DNA from: Stutzerimonas sp. S1
GTDB lineage: Bacteria > Pseudomonadota > Gammaproteobacteria > Pseudomonadales > Pseudomonadaceae
DNA length: 64,000 bases
Direction of reading: 5' to 3'
Assembly (NCBI RefSeq): GCF_025966695.1
Contig: NZ_JAOEIY010000002.1
Span: 528,298-592,297, forward strand
The first letter of the stretch is position 1; every line of letters begins with the position of its first letter. This document shows positions 51,176 to 60,373 of this stretch, piece after piece. Both the position numbers and the translations under genes were made by a program. Under the pieces are notes generated by a model. It was not told where the DNA came from and did no database searches. It saw only the letters and a program-made list of their open reading frames with translations.

Positions 51176-52281
51176 GAAGCAAGCACCTTGTGCAGCACCT
51201 CGATGAAGCGTGCATTCTCCGCCTCGGTACCGATGGAAACGCGCAAGAAGGTCGGCATGCCGTAACTGGCTATCGGCCGCACGATCACGCCCTCGCGCAG
51301 CAGCGCCTGGTTGATCGGGGCCGCATCCCGAGCAAAATCTACAGCGATGAAATTGCCTTTCGAGGCAATCCACTGTAAGCCCAACTCCGCAAACGCGGTT
51401 TCCAGCTGGCGCATGCCAGCCGTATTGGCCTTGCGGCTGGCCGTGAGGTACTCGGTGTCATCCAGTGCTGCACAGGCCGCGGCCAAGGCCAGGCTGTTGA
51501 CATTGAATGGCTGGCGCACCCGGTTGAGCACGCCGGCGATCTGCGCCGAGGAGATCGCATAACCTACCCGCAACGCTGCCAGACCATAGGCCTTGGAAAA
51601 GGTCCGCGATACCAGCAGATTGGGATGCGCCGCGAGAAACTCGAGTCCGTCCGGCAAATCACTGCCTTCGGCATACTCGATATAGGCCTCGTCCAGCACC
51701 ACGAGCACCGACTCCGGCACACGCGCCAGAAAGCGCCCGAGCTCGTCGGCGCCGAACCAGGTGCCCGTCGGATTGTTGGGGTTGGCAATGAACACCACGC
51801 GGGTGTTCTCGTCGATCGCAGCAGCCATGGCGTCTAGGTCGTGTCCCCAGTTCTTCGCCGGCACCACCTTGCCGGTCGCACCGACGGCCTGAGTCGCGAT
51901 GGGATAGACGGCAAAGGCATGCTCGCTGAACACTGCATTCAGCCCCGGCGCCAGATAGGCACGAGCCACCAGCTCGAGGATGTCGTTGGAACCGTTGCCC
52001 AAGGTGATCTGCTCGCTGCGTACGGCGTAGCGCTGCGCCAGACGCTGTTTCAACGCGAAACCGTTGCCGTCCGGGTAGCGGGTCAGTTCGGGAAGCTCCG
52101 CCTGGATGGCTGCCAAGACCTTGGGGCTCGGCCCGAGCGGATTCTCGTTACTGGCCAGCTTGACGATGCCGGCAGGGTCCAGATTCAATTCACGCGCCAG
52201 TTCATCGACAGGCTTGCCGGGCACGTATGGCGACAGTTTTTGCACGCCCGGCTGCGCCAGGGCGAGGAAATCACAGCTCAT
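51172..52281 (-). CDS. hisC: Histidinol-phosphate / aromatic aminotransferase
   Basis: A 369-residue class II aminotransferase, commonly hisC2 in Pseudomonas. It shows LASNENPLGPSPKVLAAI, ANPNNPTGTWFGADEL, LLVSRTFSKAYGLAALRVGY with the PLP lysine, and a C-terminal LRVSIGTEAENARFIEVL. Its place between pheA and tyrA suggests it transaminates phenylpyruvate, hydroxyphenylpyruvate or prephenate rather than, or besides, histidinol phosphate. Its stop overlaps the next start. Confidence 0.93.
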   Translation of the reverse strand: MSCDFLALAQPGVQKLSPYVPGKPVDELARELNLDPAGIVKLASNENPLGPSPKVLAAIQAELPELTRYPDGNGFALKQRLAQRYAVRSEQITLGNGSNDILELVARAYLAPGLNAVFSEHAFAVYPIATQAVGATGKVVPAKNWGHDLDAMAAAIDENTRVVFIANPNNPTGTWFGADELGRFLARVPESVLVVLDEAYIEYAEGSDLPDGLEFLAAHPNLLVSRTFSKAYGLAALRVGYAISSAQIAGVLNRVRQPFNVNSLALAAACAALDDTEYLTASRKANTAGMRQLETAFAELGLQWIASKGNFIAVDFARDAAPINQALLREGVIVRPIASYGMPTFLRVSIGTEAENARFIEVLHKVLAS

Positions 52282-52285
52282 AGAA

Positions 52286-52354
52286 AAGTCTCAAGCTTGC
52301 AGCTGCAAGCCACAAGCAAAAGCCAGGCGTCGATCCGCTTGAAGCTTGAGACTT
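52286..52354. repeat. REP-like palindromic repeat between pheA and hisC
   Basis: AAGTCTCAAGCTT (52286-52298) and its exact inverse AAGCTTGAGACTT (52342-52354) enclose a second perfect 16-bp palindrome GCTTGCAGCTGCAAGC (52295-52310). The sequence style matches Pseudomonas REP elements. It lies 5 bp upstream of the hisC start inside an otherwise tightly packed operon. Confidence 0.65.
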
Positions 52355-52373
52355 GTGCTTGCCGCCAGAGTAT

Positions 52374-53471
52374 TTAAAGCACTGCCTTCGGATAGGAACC
52401 AAGCACCTTCAGTGCTACCGCCTCTTGGCCGATTTTCTCCAGCACGTCCTTGATCAAAGGATCCTGGTGATGCCCAAGGAAGTCGATGAAGAACACATAG
52501 GTCCACTTGCCGCTGCGTGACGGACGCGTCTCGATACGCGTGAGATCGATGCCATTGGCGTGGAAAGGGACCAGCAGTTCGTGCAGCGCACCCGGCTTGT
52601 TGCGCATCGACACGATGATCGACGTCTTGTCATCGCCAGTGGGCGGCACTTCCTGGCTGCCGATAATGAGGAATCGCGTGGAGTTATCCGGTCGGTCCTC
52701 GATCTTCTCGGCGAGTTTACGCAGACCATACAATTGAGCGGCCATGTCACCAGCGATCGCCGCGGAATTCCATTCGCTTTTCACCCGCTTCGCTGCATCG
52801 GCATTGCTGGAAACCGCCACACGTTCCACGTTCGGATAATGCGAGTCCAGCCACTTGCGGCACTGCGCCAAGGACTGGGCATGGGAGTAGATGCGCGTGA
52901 TTCGATCGGTTTTGGTCGTCTCGCCCACCAGCAAATGATGGTGAATCCGCAGCTCGACCTCGCCACAGATGACGATGTCGTGTTCGAGGAAGCTGTCGAG
53001 AGTATGGTTGACCGCACCTTCAGTGGAGTTCTCCACCGGCACCACGCCGAAATTCACCGCGCCGGCGACAACCTCGCGGAACACTTCGTCGATCGCAGCC
53101 ATCGGCTTGCTGATCACTGAGTGACCGAAGTGCTTGAGCGCAGCAGCCTGAGAGAATGTGCCTTCCGGCCCCAAATAGGCCACTCGCAGCGGTTGCTCGA
53201 GCGCCAGGCAAGAGGACATGATCTCGCGAAACAGGCGCGCAATCTCCTCGTTGTCCAGCGGCCCTTTGTTCAGCTCCATGATGTGCTTGAGCACCCACGC
53301 CTCGCGCTCCGGACGATAGAACACCGCCTGTTCGCCCTCGGCCAGGGTGGCGGTTTTCACTCGCGCAACGTCCTGGGCGCAACGCGCACGTTCGCTTATC
53401 AGCTCGAGGATCTTCTCATCGAGGCTGTCGATGCGTACGCGCAGCGCCTTGAGTTGATCGGCGTCGCTCAT
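52374..53471 (-). CDS. pheA: Chorismate mutase / prephenate dehydratase (P-protein)
   Basis: A 365-residue bifunctional enzyme of phenylalanine synthesis. The chorismate mutase domain covers about residues 1-90 (LRVRIDSLDEKILELISERA). A prephenate dehydratase domain follows (VAYLGPEGTFSQAAALKHFG), with a C-terminal ACT domain for feedback (MRNKPGALHELLVPFHANGI). ACT residues ESRP-like ETRPSRSGKWTYVFFID are intact. The start overlaps the serC stop by one base (TGATG). Confidence 0.96.
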   Translation of the reverse strand: MSDADQLKALRVRIDSLDEKILELISERARCAQDVARVKTATLAEGEQAVFYRPEREAWVLKHIMELNKGPLDNEEIARLFREIMSSCLALEQPLRVAYLGPEGTFSQAAALKHFGHSVISKPMAAIDEVFREVVAGAVNFGVVPVENSTEGAVNHTLDSFLEHDIVICGEVELRIHHHLLVGETTKTDRITRIYSHAQSLAQCRKWLDSHYPNVERVAVSSNADAAKRVKSEWNSAAIAGDMAAQLYGLRKLAEKIEDRPDNSTRFLIIGSQEVPPTGDDKTSIIVSMRNKPGALHELLVPFHANGIDLTRIETRPSRSGKWTYVFFIDFLGHHQDPLIKDVLEKIGQEAVALKVLGSYPKAVL

Positions 53472-54556
53472 CAGCCGTGCTCCTTCTCGAACTCGGCCAT
53501 GTAGGCAACCAGCGCCAGCACCGCGTCCAGACCGACCGCGTTGTAAATCGACGCACGCATGCCACCAACCGAGCGATGGCCTTTCAGGTTGAGCAGCCCG
53601 CGTGCATCTGCGCCGGCGAGGAACACCTTGTCCAGGCGCTCGTCCGCCAAGCGGAACGGAACGTTCATCCAGGAACGCGCATTGATACTGATAGGATTGG
53701 TGTAGAACTCGCTGGAGTCGATGAAACCGTAGAGCAGTTCCTTCTTGGCACGGTTGCGCTGCTCCATCGCCTCAACTCCACCCTGCTCCTTCAGCCACTC
53801 GAACACCAGCCCGGAGAGGTACCAGGAAAAGGTCGCCGGGGTGTTGTACATCGAGCCGTTGTCGGCGGCGACCTTGTAATCGAGCATGGTCGGGCAGCTG
53901 GAGCGGGCGCGGCCGAGCAGGTCTTCCCGGACGATTACCACCACCAAGCCGGATGGCCCGATGTTCTTCTGCGCGCCGGCGTAGATCAAACCGAACTGCG
54001 ACACATCAATCGGACGCGACAGGATATCGGACGACATGTCCACTACCAGCGGGGTATCCCCCAGATCCGGCACCCAGTCGAACTGCAGGCCGCCGATGGT
54101 TTCGTTGCTGGCATAGTGCAAATAGGCAGCGTTGTCGCTCAGTTGCCACTCGTTCTGACCGGGAATGGCGAAGTAGTCGTAAGGCTTGGCCGTGGCCGCC
54201 ACATTGACGATCCCGAAGCGACGCGCTTCCTCGATGCTTTTGCGCGACCAGATACCGGTATCGACGTAATCAGCAACGCCATCTTCGGGCAGCAGATTCA
54301 GCGGGATCTCGGCGAACTGCTGACTGGCACCGCCCTGCAGGAACAACACCTTGTAGTCGGAAGGAATCGACAACAGGTCACGCAGATCCTGCTCGGCCTT
54401 GCTGGCGATAGCCGTGTAATCGTCACTACGGTGACTCATTTCCATGACCGACAGGCCTTTGCCCTGCCAGTCGAGGAGTTCCGCCTGGGCGCGTTGCAGT
54501 ACAGCTTCCGGAAGTGCAGCCGGACCGGCGCAGAAGTTAAAGGCGCGTTTGCTCAC
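53471..54556 (-). CDS. serC: Phosphoserine aminotransferase
   Basis: A 361-residue PLP enzyme that makes phosphoserine and also serves vitamin B6 synthesis (partner of PdxB, encoded at 26.5 kb). It reads FNFCAGPAALPEAVLQRAQ and VYAGAQKNIGPSG-like LIYAGAQKNIGPSGLVVVI with the PLP lysine. I chose GTG 54556 because the product then begins VSKRAFNFCAGP, the family start. An earlier TTG adds five residues. Confidence 0.95.
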   Translation of the reverse strand: MSKRAFNFCAGPAALPEAVLQRAQAELLDWQGKGLSVMEMSHRSDDYTAIASKAEQDLRDLLSIPSDYKVLFLQGGASQQFAEIPLNLLPEDGVADYVDTGIWSRKSIEEARRFGIVNVAATAKPYDYFAIPGQNEWQLSDNAAYLHYASNETIGGLQFDWVPDLGDTPLVVDMSSDILSRPIDVSQFGLIYAGAQKNIGPSGLVVVIVREDLLGRARSSCPTMLDYKVAADNGSMYNTPATFSWYLSGLVFEWLKEQGGVEAMEQRNRAKKELLYGFIDSSEFYTNPISINARSWMNVPFRLADERLDKVFLAGADARGLLNLKGHRSVGGMRASIYNAVGLDAVLALVAYMAEFEKEHG

Positions 54557-54662
54557 GTCGTTTGCTCTCAACTCGAATTAGATAACCAGCCATTCAGAAC
54601 ACTCGCCCCTCACCGGCTTGCGGTGAAAGGCGTCCAGCAGAAGCTATCGCTTGCCGTCGGAA

Positions 54663-57470
54663 TCACTCCTCGTCGTCGGTCGGCACAACATCCGGCGACA
54701 CGTCGCCACCACCGCCCAGCAACTCGTCTTCGCTCGGCTCAGTGCTGACCACAGGCATCTCCTTTTCCAGCGCGTTCTCGTCGAGGATGGCCTCGATGTC
54801 GTCCAGCACCTCTTCTTCCGACGGTTCCTGCACCCGCTCAAGGCCGACCAGATGCTCGTCCTTGCTCAGCTTGATCAGGGTAACACCCTGAGTGTTGCGC
54901 CCCAGCGACGACACCTCATCGACCCGCGTGCGGACCAGCGTGCCCTGATCAGAGATCAGCATGATCTCTTCACCCTCGAGCACCTGCACGGCGCCGACCA
55001 GAGGACCGTTACGCTCATTGGTGACCATGGCGATCACGCCCTGACCACCGCGACCGCGACGCGGGAATTCGGCCATCGCAGTGCGCTTGCCATAGCCTCG
55101 CTCGGATGCCGTCAAAATCTGCGCGCCTGGCTCGGGGATCAGCATCGAGATGATCCGCTGCCCTTCCAGCAGGCGCATGCCACGCACACCGCGCGCATTG
55201 CGCCCCATGATGCGCACCTTGCTCTCCTTGAAGCGGATGACCTTGCCGCCATCGGAGAACATCATCACTTCGCGTGCGCCATCGGTGACTGCAGCAGCAA
55301 TGAGGGTGTCGCCCTCCTCCAGCTTCAGCGCAATCAGACCCGACGTACGTGGACGACTGAACTGCACCAGCGGCGTCTTCTTCACGGTACCTTTGGCTGT
55401 GGCCATGAAGATGTAGGCGCCGGTCGGCTCATCCTTCGCATCATCATCGCCCTCGTCGGATTCGCTTTCATCGGATTCGTCGTGTTCGATGACCAGCGCA
55501 TCGTCGTCTAGCTCCTCGTCGCCTTCCGGCGCCTGCTTGCGCAGCGCCTCGAGATCGACCTGCAGCATCGCGGTGATGCGCTCACCCTCATCGAGTGGCA
55601 GCAGGTTGACCAGCGGTCGGCCACGAGAGGTACGCGACGCTTCGGGAATCTCGTAGGTCTTGAGCCAGTACACCTTGCCCTTGCTGGAGAACAGCAAGAG
55701 CGTGGTGTGGCTGTTGGCGACCAGCAGATGCTCGACGTAATCCTCTTCCTTCACTCCGGTTGCGGCCTTGCCGCGGCCACCGCGGCGCTGCGCCTGGTAG
55801 GCGGCCAGCGGCTGCGACTTGGCGTAGCCGCCGTGGGAAATGGTCACCACGCGCTCTTCTTCGGTGATCAGATCAGCCAGGGTCAGATCCAGGCGCGACT
55901 CGAGAATCTCGGTGCGCCGCGCATCGCCGAAGTCACGCTTGACGTTCTCCAGCTCCTCGCGGATGACTTCCATCAGCCGCACCGGGCTGGTCAGAATGCG
56001 GATCAACTCGCCGATCTGGGTGAGAATCTCCTGGTATTCGCTGAGCAGTTTCTCGTGCTCGAGCCCGGTCAGACGGTGCAGGCGCAGATCGAGGATAGCC
56101 TGAGCCTGTTCAGGTGAAAGGAAGTACTTGCCATCACGCAGGCCGTACTGCGGATCCAGCCCTTCCGGGCGACAGGCGTCCGCCCCGGCACGCTCCACCA
56201 TCGCCTCGACCGCAGTCGATTCCCAGGCCGTGGAGATCAGCGCATCCTTGGCTTCAGCCGGCGTTGGCGAGGCTTTGATCAGCGCGATAACCGGATCGAT
56301 GTTGGACAGCGCGACTGCCTGGCCTTCAAGGATGTGACCACGCTCGCGGGCCTTGCGCAGCTCGTAGACGGTACGCCGGGTAACGACTTCGCGGCGATGC
56401 CGAACGAAGGCTTCCAGCAGTTCCTTAAGATTCAGCGTGCGCGGCTGACCATCGACCAGCGCCACCACGTTGATGCCGAAAACGCTCTGCAGCTGGGTCT
56501 GTGCATAGAGGTTGTTGAGAATCACCTCGGGCACTTCGCCACGGCGCAGTTCGATGACCACGCGCATGCCGTCCTTGTCGGACTCGTCACGCAGCTCGGT
56601 GATGCCTTCGATCTTCTTCTCTTTCACCAGCTCGGCGATCTTCTCGATCAGCCGCGCCTTGTTCAGCTGGTAAGGCAGCTCGGTGATAACGATCTGCTGG
56701 CGCCCGCCTACCTTATCGATATCTTCAATATCGGCGCGTGCACGGATATAGATGCGGCCGCGGCCGGTACGATAGGCCTCGATGATGCCAGCACGGCCAT
56801 TGATGATACCGGCGGTGGGGAAGTCGGGCCCGGGAATGAACTGCATGAGCTCATCGATGGTGATATCGGCATTGTCGATCAGCGCCAGACAGCCATCGAT
56901 GACTTCGCCCAGGTTATGCGGCGGAATGTTGGTCGCCATGCCTACCGCAATACCGCTGGACCCGTTGACCAGCAGGTTGGGGATCTTGGTCGGCATGACC
57001 GCTGGAATCTGCTCGGTGCCGTCGTAGTTCGGCACCCAGTCCACGGTTTCTTTGTCCAGGTCCGCGAGTAGCTCATGCGCCAGTCGTGCCATGCGCACTT
57101 CGGTATAACGCATGGCCGCCGCGGAGTCGCCGTCGACCGAACCGAAGTTACCCTGGCCGTCGACCAGCATGTAGCGCAGCGAGAACGGTTGCGCCATGCG
57201 TACGATGGTGTCGTAGACAGCCGAATCGCCGTGCGGGTGATACTTACCGATCACGTCACCGACCACACGGGCGGACTTCTTGTACGGCTTGTTCCAGTCG
57301 TTGCCCAGCTCGCTCATGGCAAAGAGCACGCGGCGATGCACCGGCTTCAAACCATCGCGCGCATCAGGCAGCGCCCGCCCGACGATGACGCTCATGGCGT
57401 AATCGAGGTAGGACTGCTTCAGTTCGTCTTCGATATTGACCGGGAGGATTTCTTTGGCCAGTTCGCCCAT
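54663..57470 (-). CDS. gyrA: DNA gyrase subunit A
   Basis: A 935-residue type II topoisomerase subunit. Catalytic Tyr122 lies in AAAMRYTE. The quinolone-resistance region reads [15 protein letters not shown], that is Ser83 and Asp87, so no classical resistance substitution is present. The GyrA box [17 protein letters not shown] begins the beta-pinwheel C-terminal domain. A long acidic insert ([20 protein letters not shown] onward, near residues 690-730) lies in the C-terminal domain, typical of Pseudomonas. Start 57470 ([17 protein letters not shown]) is the conserved one. Confidence 0.97.
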   Translation of the reverse strand: MGELAKEILPVNIEDELKQSYLDYAMSVIVGRALPDARDGLKPVHRRVLFAMSELGNDWNKPYKKSARVVGDVIGKYHPHGDSAVYDTIVRMAQPFSLRYMLVDGQGNFGSVDGDSAAAMRYTEVRMARLAHELLADLDKETVDWVPNYDGTEQIPAVMPTKIPNLLVNGSSGIAVGMATNIPPHNLGEVIDGCLALIDNADITIDELMQFIPGPDFPTAGIINGRAGIIEAYRTGRGRIYIRARADIEDIDKVGGRQQIVITELPYQLNKARLIEKIAELVKEKKIEGITELRDESDKDGMRVVIELRRGEVPEVILNNLYAQTQLQSVFGINVVALVDGQPRTLNLKELLEAFVRHRREVVTRRTVYELRKARERGHILEGQAVALSNIDPVIALIKASPTPAEAKDALISTAWESTAVEAMVERAGADACRPEGLDPQYGLRDGKYFLSPEQAQAILDLRLHRLTGLEHEKLLSEYQEILTQIGELIRILTSPVRLMEVIREELENVKRDFGDARRTEILESRLDLTLADLITEEERVVTISHGGYAKSQPLAAYQAQRRGGRGKAATGVKEEDYVEHLLVANSHTTLLLFSSKGKVYWLKTYEIPEASRTSRGRPLVNLLPLDEGERITAMLQVDLEALRKQAPEGDEELDDDALVIEHDESDESESDEGDDDAKDEPTGAYIFMATAKGTVKKTPLVQFSRPRTSGLIALKLEEGDTLIAAAVTDGAREVMMFSDGGKVIRFKESKVRIMGRNARGVRGMRLLEGQRIISMLIPEPGAQILTASERGYGKRTAMAEFPRRGRGGQGVIAMVTNERNGPLVGAVQVLEGEEIMLISDQGTLVRTRVDEVSSLGRNTQGVTLIKLSKDEHLVGLERVQEPSEEEVLDDIEAILDENALEKEMPVVSTEPSEDELLGGGGDVSPDVVPTDDEE

Positions 57471-57608
57471 GGAAGCCTGGTTCCTTATAGTCAGCAGGGT
57501 CCTGCGATAAGCGCGGGATGGTAACACAGGTCAGGCGGCGCGGGCTTCAGCCAGCAGGCGCGAAGCAACTGCCGACAAAGCCGCACGAACGCCCTGACAT
57601 GCCGTAAA

Positions 57609-58685
57609 TCAGTGCAAGCGTCTGCGGCTCATCAGTGCCGCCATCTTGGCGGCGTTGGGGCGCTCGACCACGCCTTTCTCGGTAACGATCGCATCGATCA
57701 GGTCGGCTGGCGTGACATCGAACACCGGGTTGAACGCCTCAACATCCGCGGCGAACCGCTGCCCGTTGACTTCCAGCAGCTCCGCGCCGGCACGTTCCTC
57801 GATCGGGATCTCCTCGCCGGTTTCCAGCTCCATGTCGATGGTCGAGCTCGGCGCCACCACCATGAACCGCACGCCGTGGTGCATGGCGAGCACCGCCAGC
57901 GAGTAGGTGCCGATCTTGTTCGCCACATCGCCATTGGCGGTAATGCGATCGGCGCCAACGATGATCCAGCTGATGCCACGCGTTTTCATCAGATGCGCCG
58001 CCGCCGAATCTACGTTCAGGCACACTGGCACCCCTTCACCTGCCAGCTCCCAGGCAGTCAGGCGCGAGCCCTGCAGCCAGGGGCGGGTTTCATCGACATA
58101 GACGCACTCGACCAGCCCCTCCAGATGGGCAGCACGGATCACCCCCAACGCGGTGCCAAAGCCTCCTGTAGCGAGGGCGCCGGTATTGCAGTGGGTCAAC
58201 AGGTTCTGCGGATTGCCCTGATGCTTGCGAATCAGCTCGACACCGAACTGAGCCATGGTCAGATTGGCTTCGCGATCACTTTCGTGAATCGAAACAGCCT
58301 GTGCTTCAAGCGCGACCAGAGGATCTTCGCCGGGCTTGAGCCGTTCCAGTCGCTCGCGCATCTGAGTCAGCGCCCAGAACAAGTTGACGGCGGTCGGACG
58401 AGATTCTGCGAGGAGCTGGAAGTCCTCCTCAAGAGCCAGACGCCAGTCACCACCGCTGGCGAGCCGAGCACGCAGCCCCATCACCAGACCATAGGCGGCG
58501 CTGATACCGATGGCCGGAGCCCCACGCACCACCATATCGCGTATAGCGCCGGCAACGTCGGCGACCGAGTCATAGGTGTGCCAGAGTTCTTGCGTCGGCA
58601 GCTTGCGTTGATCCAACAAGCGCAGCCGACCCTCGCACCAGTCGATCGACTTCACCTTCTCCGCCGCCAGCAAGCGCTCGCGCAT
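57609..58685 (-). CDS. mtnA: S-methyl-5-thioribose-1-phosphate isomerase
   Basis: A 358-residue enzyme of methionine salvage, acting just before MtnB. It has [35 protein letters not shown] with the catalytic cysteine, and [23 protein letters not shown] 58685 ([16 protein letters not shown]) is chosen by homology. An in-frame start 33 bp upstream adds unrelated residues. It lies upstream of gyrA on the same strand, apart from mtnBDC at 34-36 kb, as in P. aeruginosa. Confidence 0.95.
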   Translation of the reverse strand: MRERLLAAEKVKSIDWCEGRLRLLDQRKLPTQELWHTYDSVADVAGAIRDMVVRGAPAIGISAAYGLVMGLRARLASGGDWRLALEEDFQLLAESRPTAVNLFWALTQMRERLERLKPGEDPLVALEAQAVSIHESDREANLTMAQFGVELIRKHQGNPQNLLTHCNTGALATGGFGTALGVIRAAHLEGLVECVYVDETRPWLQGSRLTAWELAGEGVPVCLNVDSAAAHLMKTRGISWIIVGADRITANGDVANKIGTYSLAVLAMHHGVRFMVVAPSSTIDMELETGEEIPIEERAGAELLEVNGQRFAADVEAFNPVFDVTPADLIDAIVTEKGVVERPNAAKMAALMSRRRLH

Positions 58686-58984
58686 GACCATTCCCCAGCA
58701 ATCAACAAAAGCCGGCAATTATACGCGGAAGCGACGGCCCGTATCGTGAAGTCGCAAACTCAAACTCGCGAAACCACAACTTTGCATTGATTTCTTCCAT
58801 CCCTGAACCGCCCCCATGCCTCGCCACCACCCGCCGGATCCGGATTCCAGAAGCACATTCATGTACAGGATTCTGGGCGCTATCCCGTCAAGCTATTCGG
58901 CTAGTGTCCAGCTTTCGAGACACATCGATCCGCTCACGATCAACTGGCTCCTGAAAATGCTCCGGATATCAACCAATTAGCGGC

Positions 58985-58999
58985 TGGTATGGTTCTAGC
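58985..58999 (+). promoter_or_regulatory. Putative sigma-54 promoter upstream of the permease relic and bdhA
   Basis: TGGTATGGTTCTAGC carries the invariant GG (58986-58987) and GC (58998-58999) exactly 10 bases apart, as in TGGCACG-N4-TTGCA. An inverted repeat GTGTC-N10-GACAC at 58904-58923, about 60-80 bp upstream, could be the binding site of an enhancer protein. Hydroxybutyrate genes in other pseudomonads are sigma-54 dependent. The rest of the 400-bp gap after mtnA shows no gene. Confidence 0.5.
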
Positions 59000-59085
59000 C
59001 TGCAGCCCATGCGCGGGCGTTACGCACTCACAAGAACAAACCGTGCCTGCGACGTTTTCGTTCGCAAGGCCAGGAGATCCAACCA

Positions 59086-59249
59086 ATAAGCGTGATCTTC
59101 GCCCTTGCTGCATTGGCCGTGCTGATGCTTGCCGCTTACCGCGGCTAACTCACCGCGAGCCTTACAAAGACCTCTTCGCCATCACACTGATCGCCACTAC
59201 CGCGACGATCTTCATCATCGGCGTGTTCTACGCTACCGGCATCGTCTGA
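59086..59249 (+). pseudogene. GntP-family permease relic with large internal deletion
   Basis: Two ends of a GntP-type (gluconate/hydroxybutyrate) permease are joined. Bases 59086-59145 read, after an ATA in place of the start codon, SVIFALAALAVLMLAAYRG. They meet a TAA at 59146. In another frame, from about 59145, the sequence reads LTHREPYKDLFAITLIATT and ends FIIGVFYATGIV, the typical C-terminus. More than 1 kb between is missing. The joint falls in CGCGGCT, shared by the two expected flanks (YRG and CGL codons). It sits just before bdhA, where a hydroxybutyrate permease gene normally stands. Confidence 0.75.
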
Positions 59250-59296
59250 TTACCTTTGCGCCGGCGGCAGCCGGCGCCTTCAAGGAGATAACTACA

Positions 59297-60067
59297 ATGA
59301 ATCTTGCAGGCAAAACCGCCCTCGTCACCGGCTCCACCAGCGGCATCGGCCTTGGCATCGCGTGTCGGCTGGCCATGGCTGGCGCAAACTTGGTAATCAA
59401 CGGTTTCGGCGATGTCGAGCAGGCGCTGGGCGCGGTACGTCGCACCGGTGGGCAGGTGCGTCATCATCCAGCGGACATGAGCGATCCCGAGGAGATCGCC
59501 GCGCTCGTTGCCTTCGTCGAAAGCGAATTCGGCGCGCTAGACATCCTGATCAACAATGCCGGCATTCAGCATGTCGCACCGGTGGACGAATTTCCCGTGG
59601 AGCGCTGGGACAGCATCATCGCCATCAACCTGTCGTCAACCTTCCACACCACCCGGCTGGCGCTGCCCGGGATGCGCAAACGTGGCTGGGGACGCATCAT
59701 CAACATCGCTTCGGTACACGGACTGGTCGGCTCTGCAGGCAAAGCCGCCTATGTCGCTGCCAAGCACGGCGTAGTCGGCCTGACCAAGGTGATTGCACTG
59801 GAAACCGCACGTGAAGCCATTACCTGCAATGCCATTTGCCCTGGTTGGGTGCTCACACCACTGGTTCAGCAACAGATCGACGACCGCGCGCAGGCCGATG
59901 GCGACCGTCTGCGGGCCCGTCACGACCTGCTTGCCGAGAAACAGCCATCGCTGGAATTCGTCACACCCGAACAGCTCGGCGAGTTGACGCTCTATCTGTG
60001 CAGTGATGCGGCGGCGCAGGTCCGCGGCGTGGCCTGGAACATCGATGGTGGCTGGATCGCTCAGTAA
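59297..60067 (+). CDS. bdhA: D-3-hydroxybutyrate dehydrogenase
   Basis: A 256-residue short-chain dehydrogenase oxidising 3-hydroxybutyrate to acetoacetate. The NAD motif is TGSTSGIGLGIACRLA. The catalytic Ser-Tyr-Lys are in NIASVHGLVGSAGKAAYVAAKHG, and the family NAICPGWVLTPLVQQQIDDRA is present. AAGGAG precedes ATG 59297 by 8 nt. Upstream in-frame codons belong to the permease relic. The transporter that normally accompanies it is broken here, so uptake must rely on another carrier or on internal polyhydroxybutyrate. Confidence 0.93.
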   Translation: MNLAGKTALVTGSTSGIGLGIACRLAMAGANLVINGFGDVEQALGAVRRTGGQVRHHPADMSDPEEIAALVAFVESEFGALDILINNAGIQHVAPVDEFPVERWDSIIAINLSSTFHTTRLALPGMRKRGWGRIINIASVHGLVGSAGKAAYVAAKHGVVGLTKVIALETAREAITCNAICPGWVLTPLVQQQIDDRAQADGDRLRARHDLLAEKQPSLEFVTPEQLGELTLYLCSDAAAQVRGVAWNIDGGWIAQ

Positions 60068-60276
60068 CAACCGATAAGGCATTCATGAACAATCACGCCG
60101 CTCCCTAGCGCCCTCCCATGCCCGGAAATTCAGTTGGAGGTCGGCATACAACACTGACGCACCACGTCTCATGCCTGCTCTGAAGCGCCGAGCGCCGGAC
60201 CATCCGAAGCAGACGATCAGCTCATCAAGCTGGCCATCAGCTGTGCAAACAGGTTAGGGAGAGGCAAAAATACTGC

Positions 60277-60298
60277 AATACCTATACACCTAGGTATT
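60277..60298. promoter_or_regulatory. AT-rich inverted repeat upstream of the second chemoreceptor
   Basis: AATACCTA-tacacc-TAGGTATT, a perfect 8-bp inverted repeat about 76 bp before the chemoreceptor start, followed by TTTGTATAGC. It could be an operator or a weak terminator for bdhA. The remainder of the 306-bp gap is empty of genes, and I found no FliA promoter there. Confidence 0.4.
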
Positions 60299-60373
60299 TT
60301 TGTATAGCTTTGTGATATCTTTTCGCCACCGCAGCCATTTCCAGCCATTGACTGCCTCAGCGAGAGATCCCCA

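Noticed and set aside
60068..60373. FliA promoter for the second chemoreceptor
   Set aside because: A TCAAG occurs, but no GCCGAT-like element follows at the required spacing.
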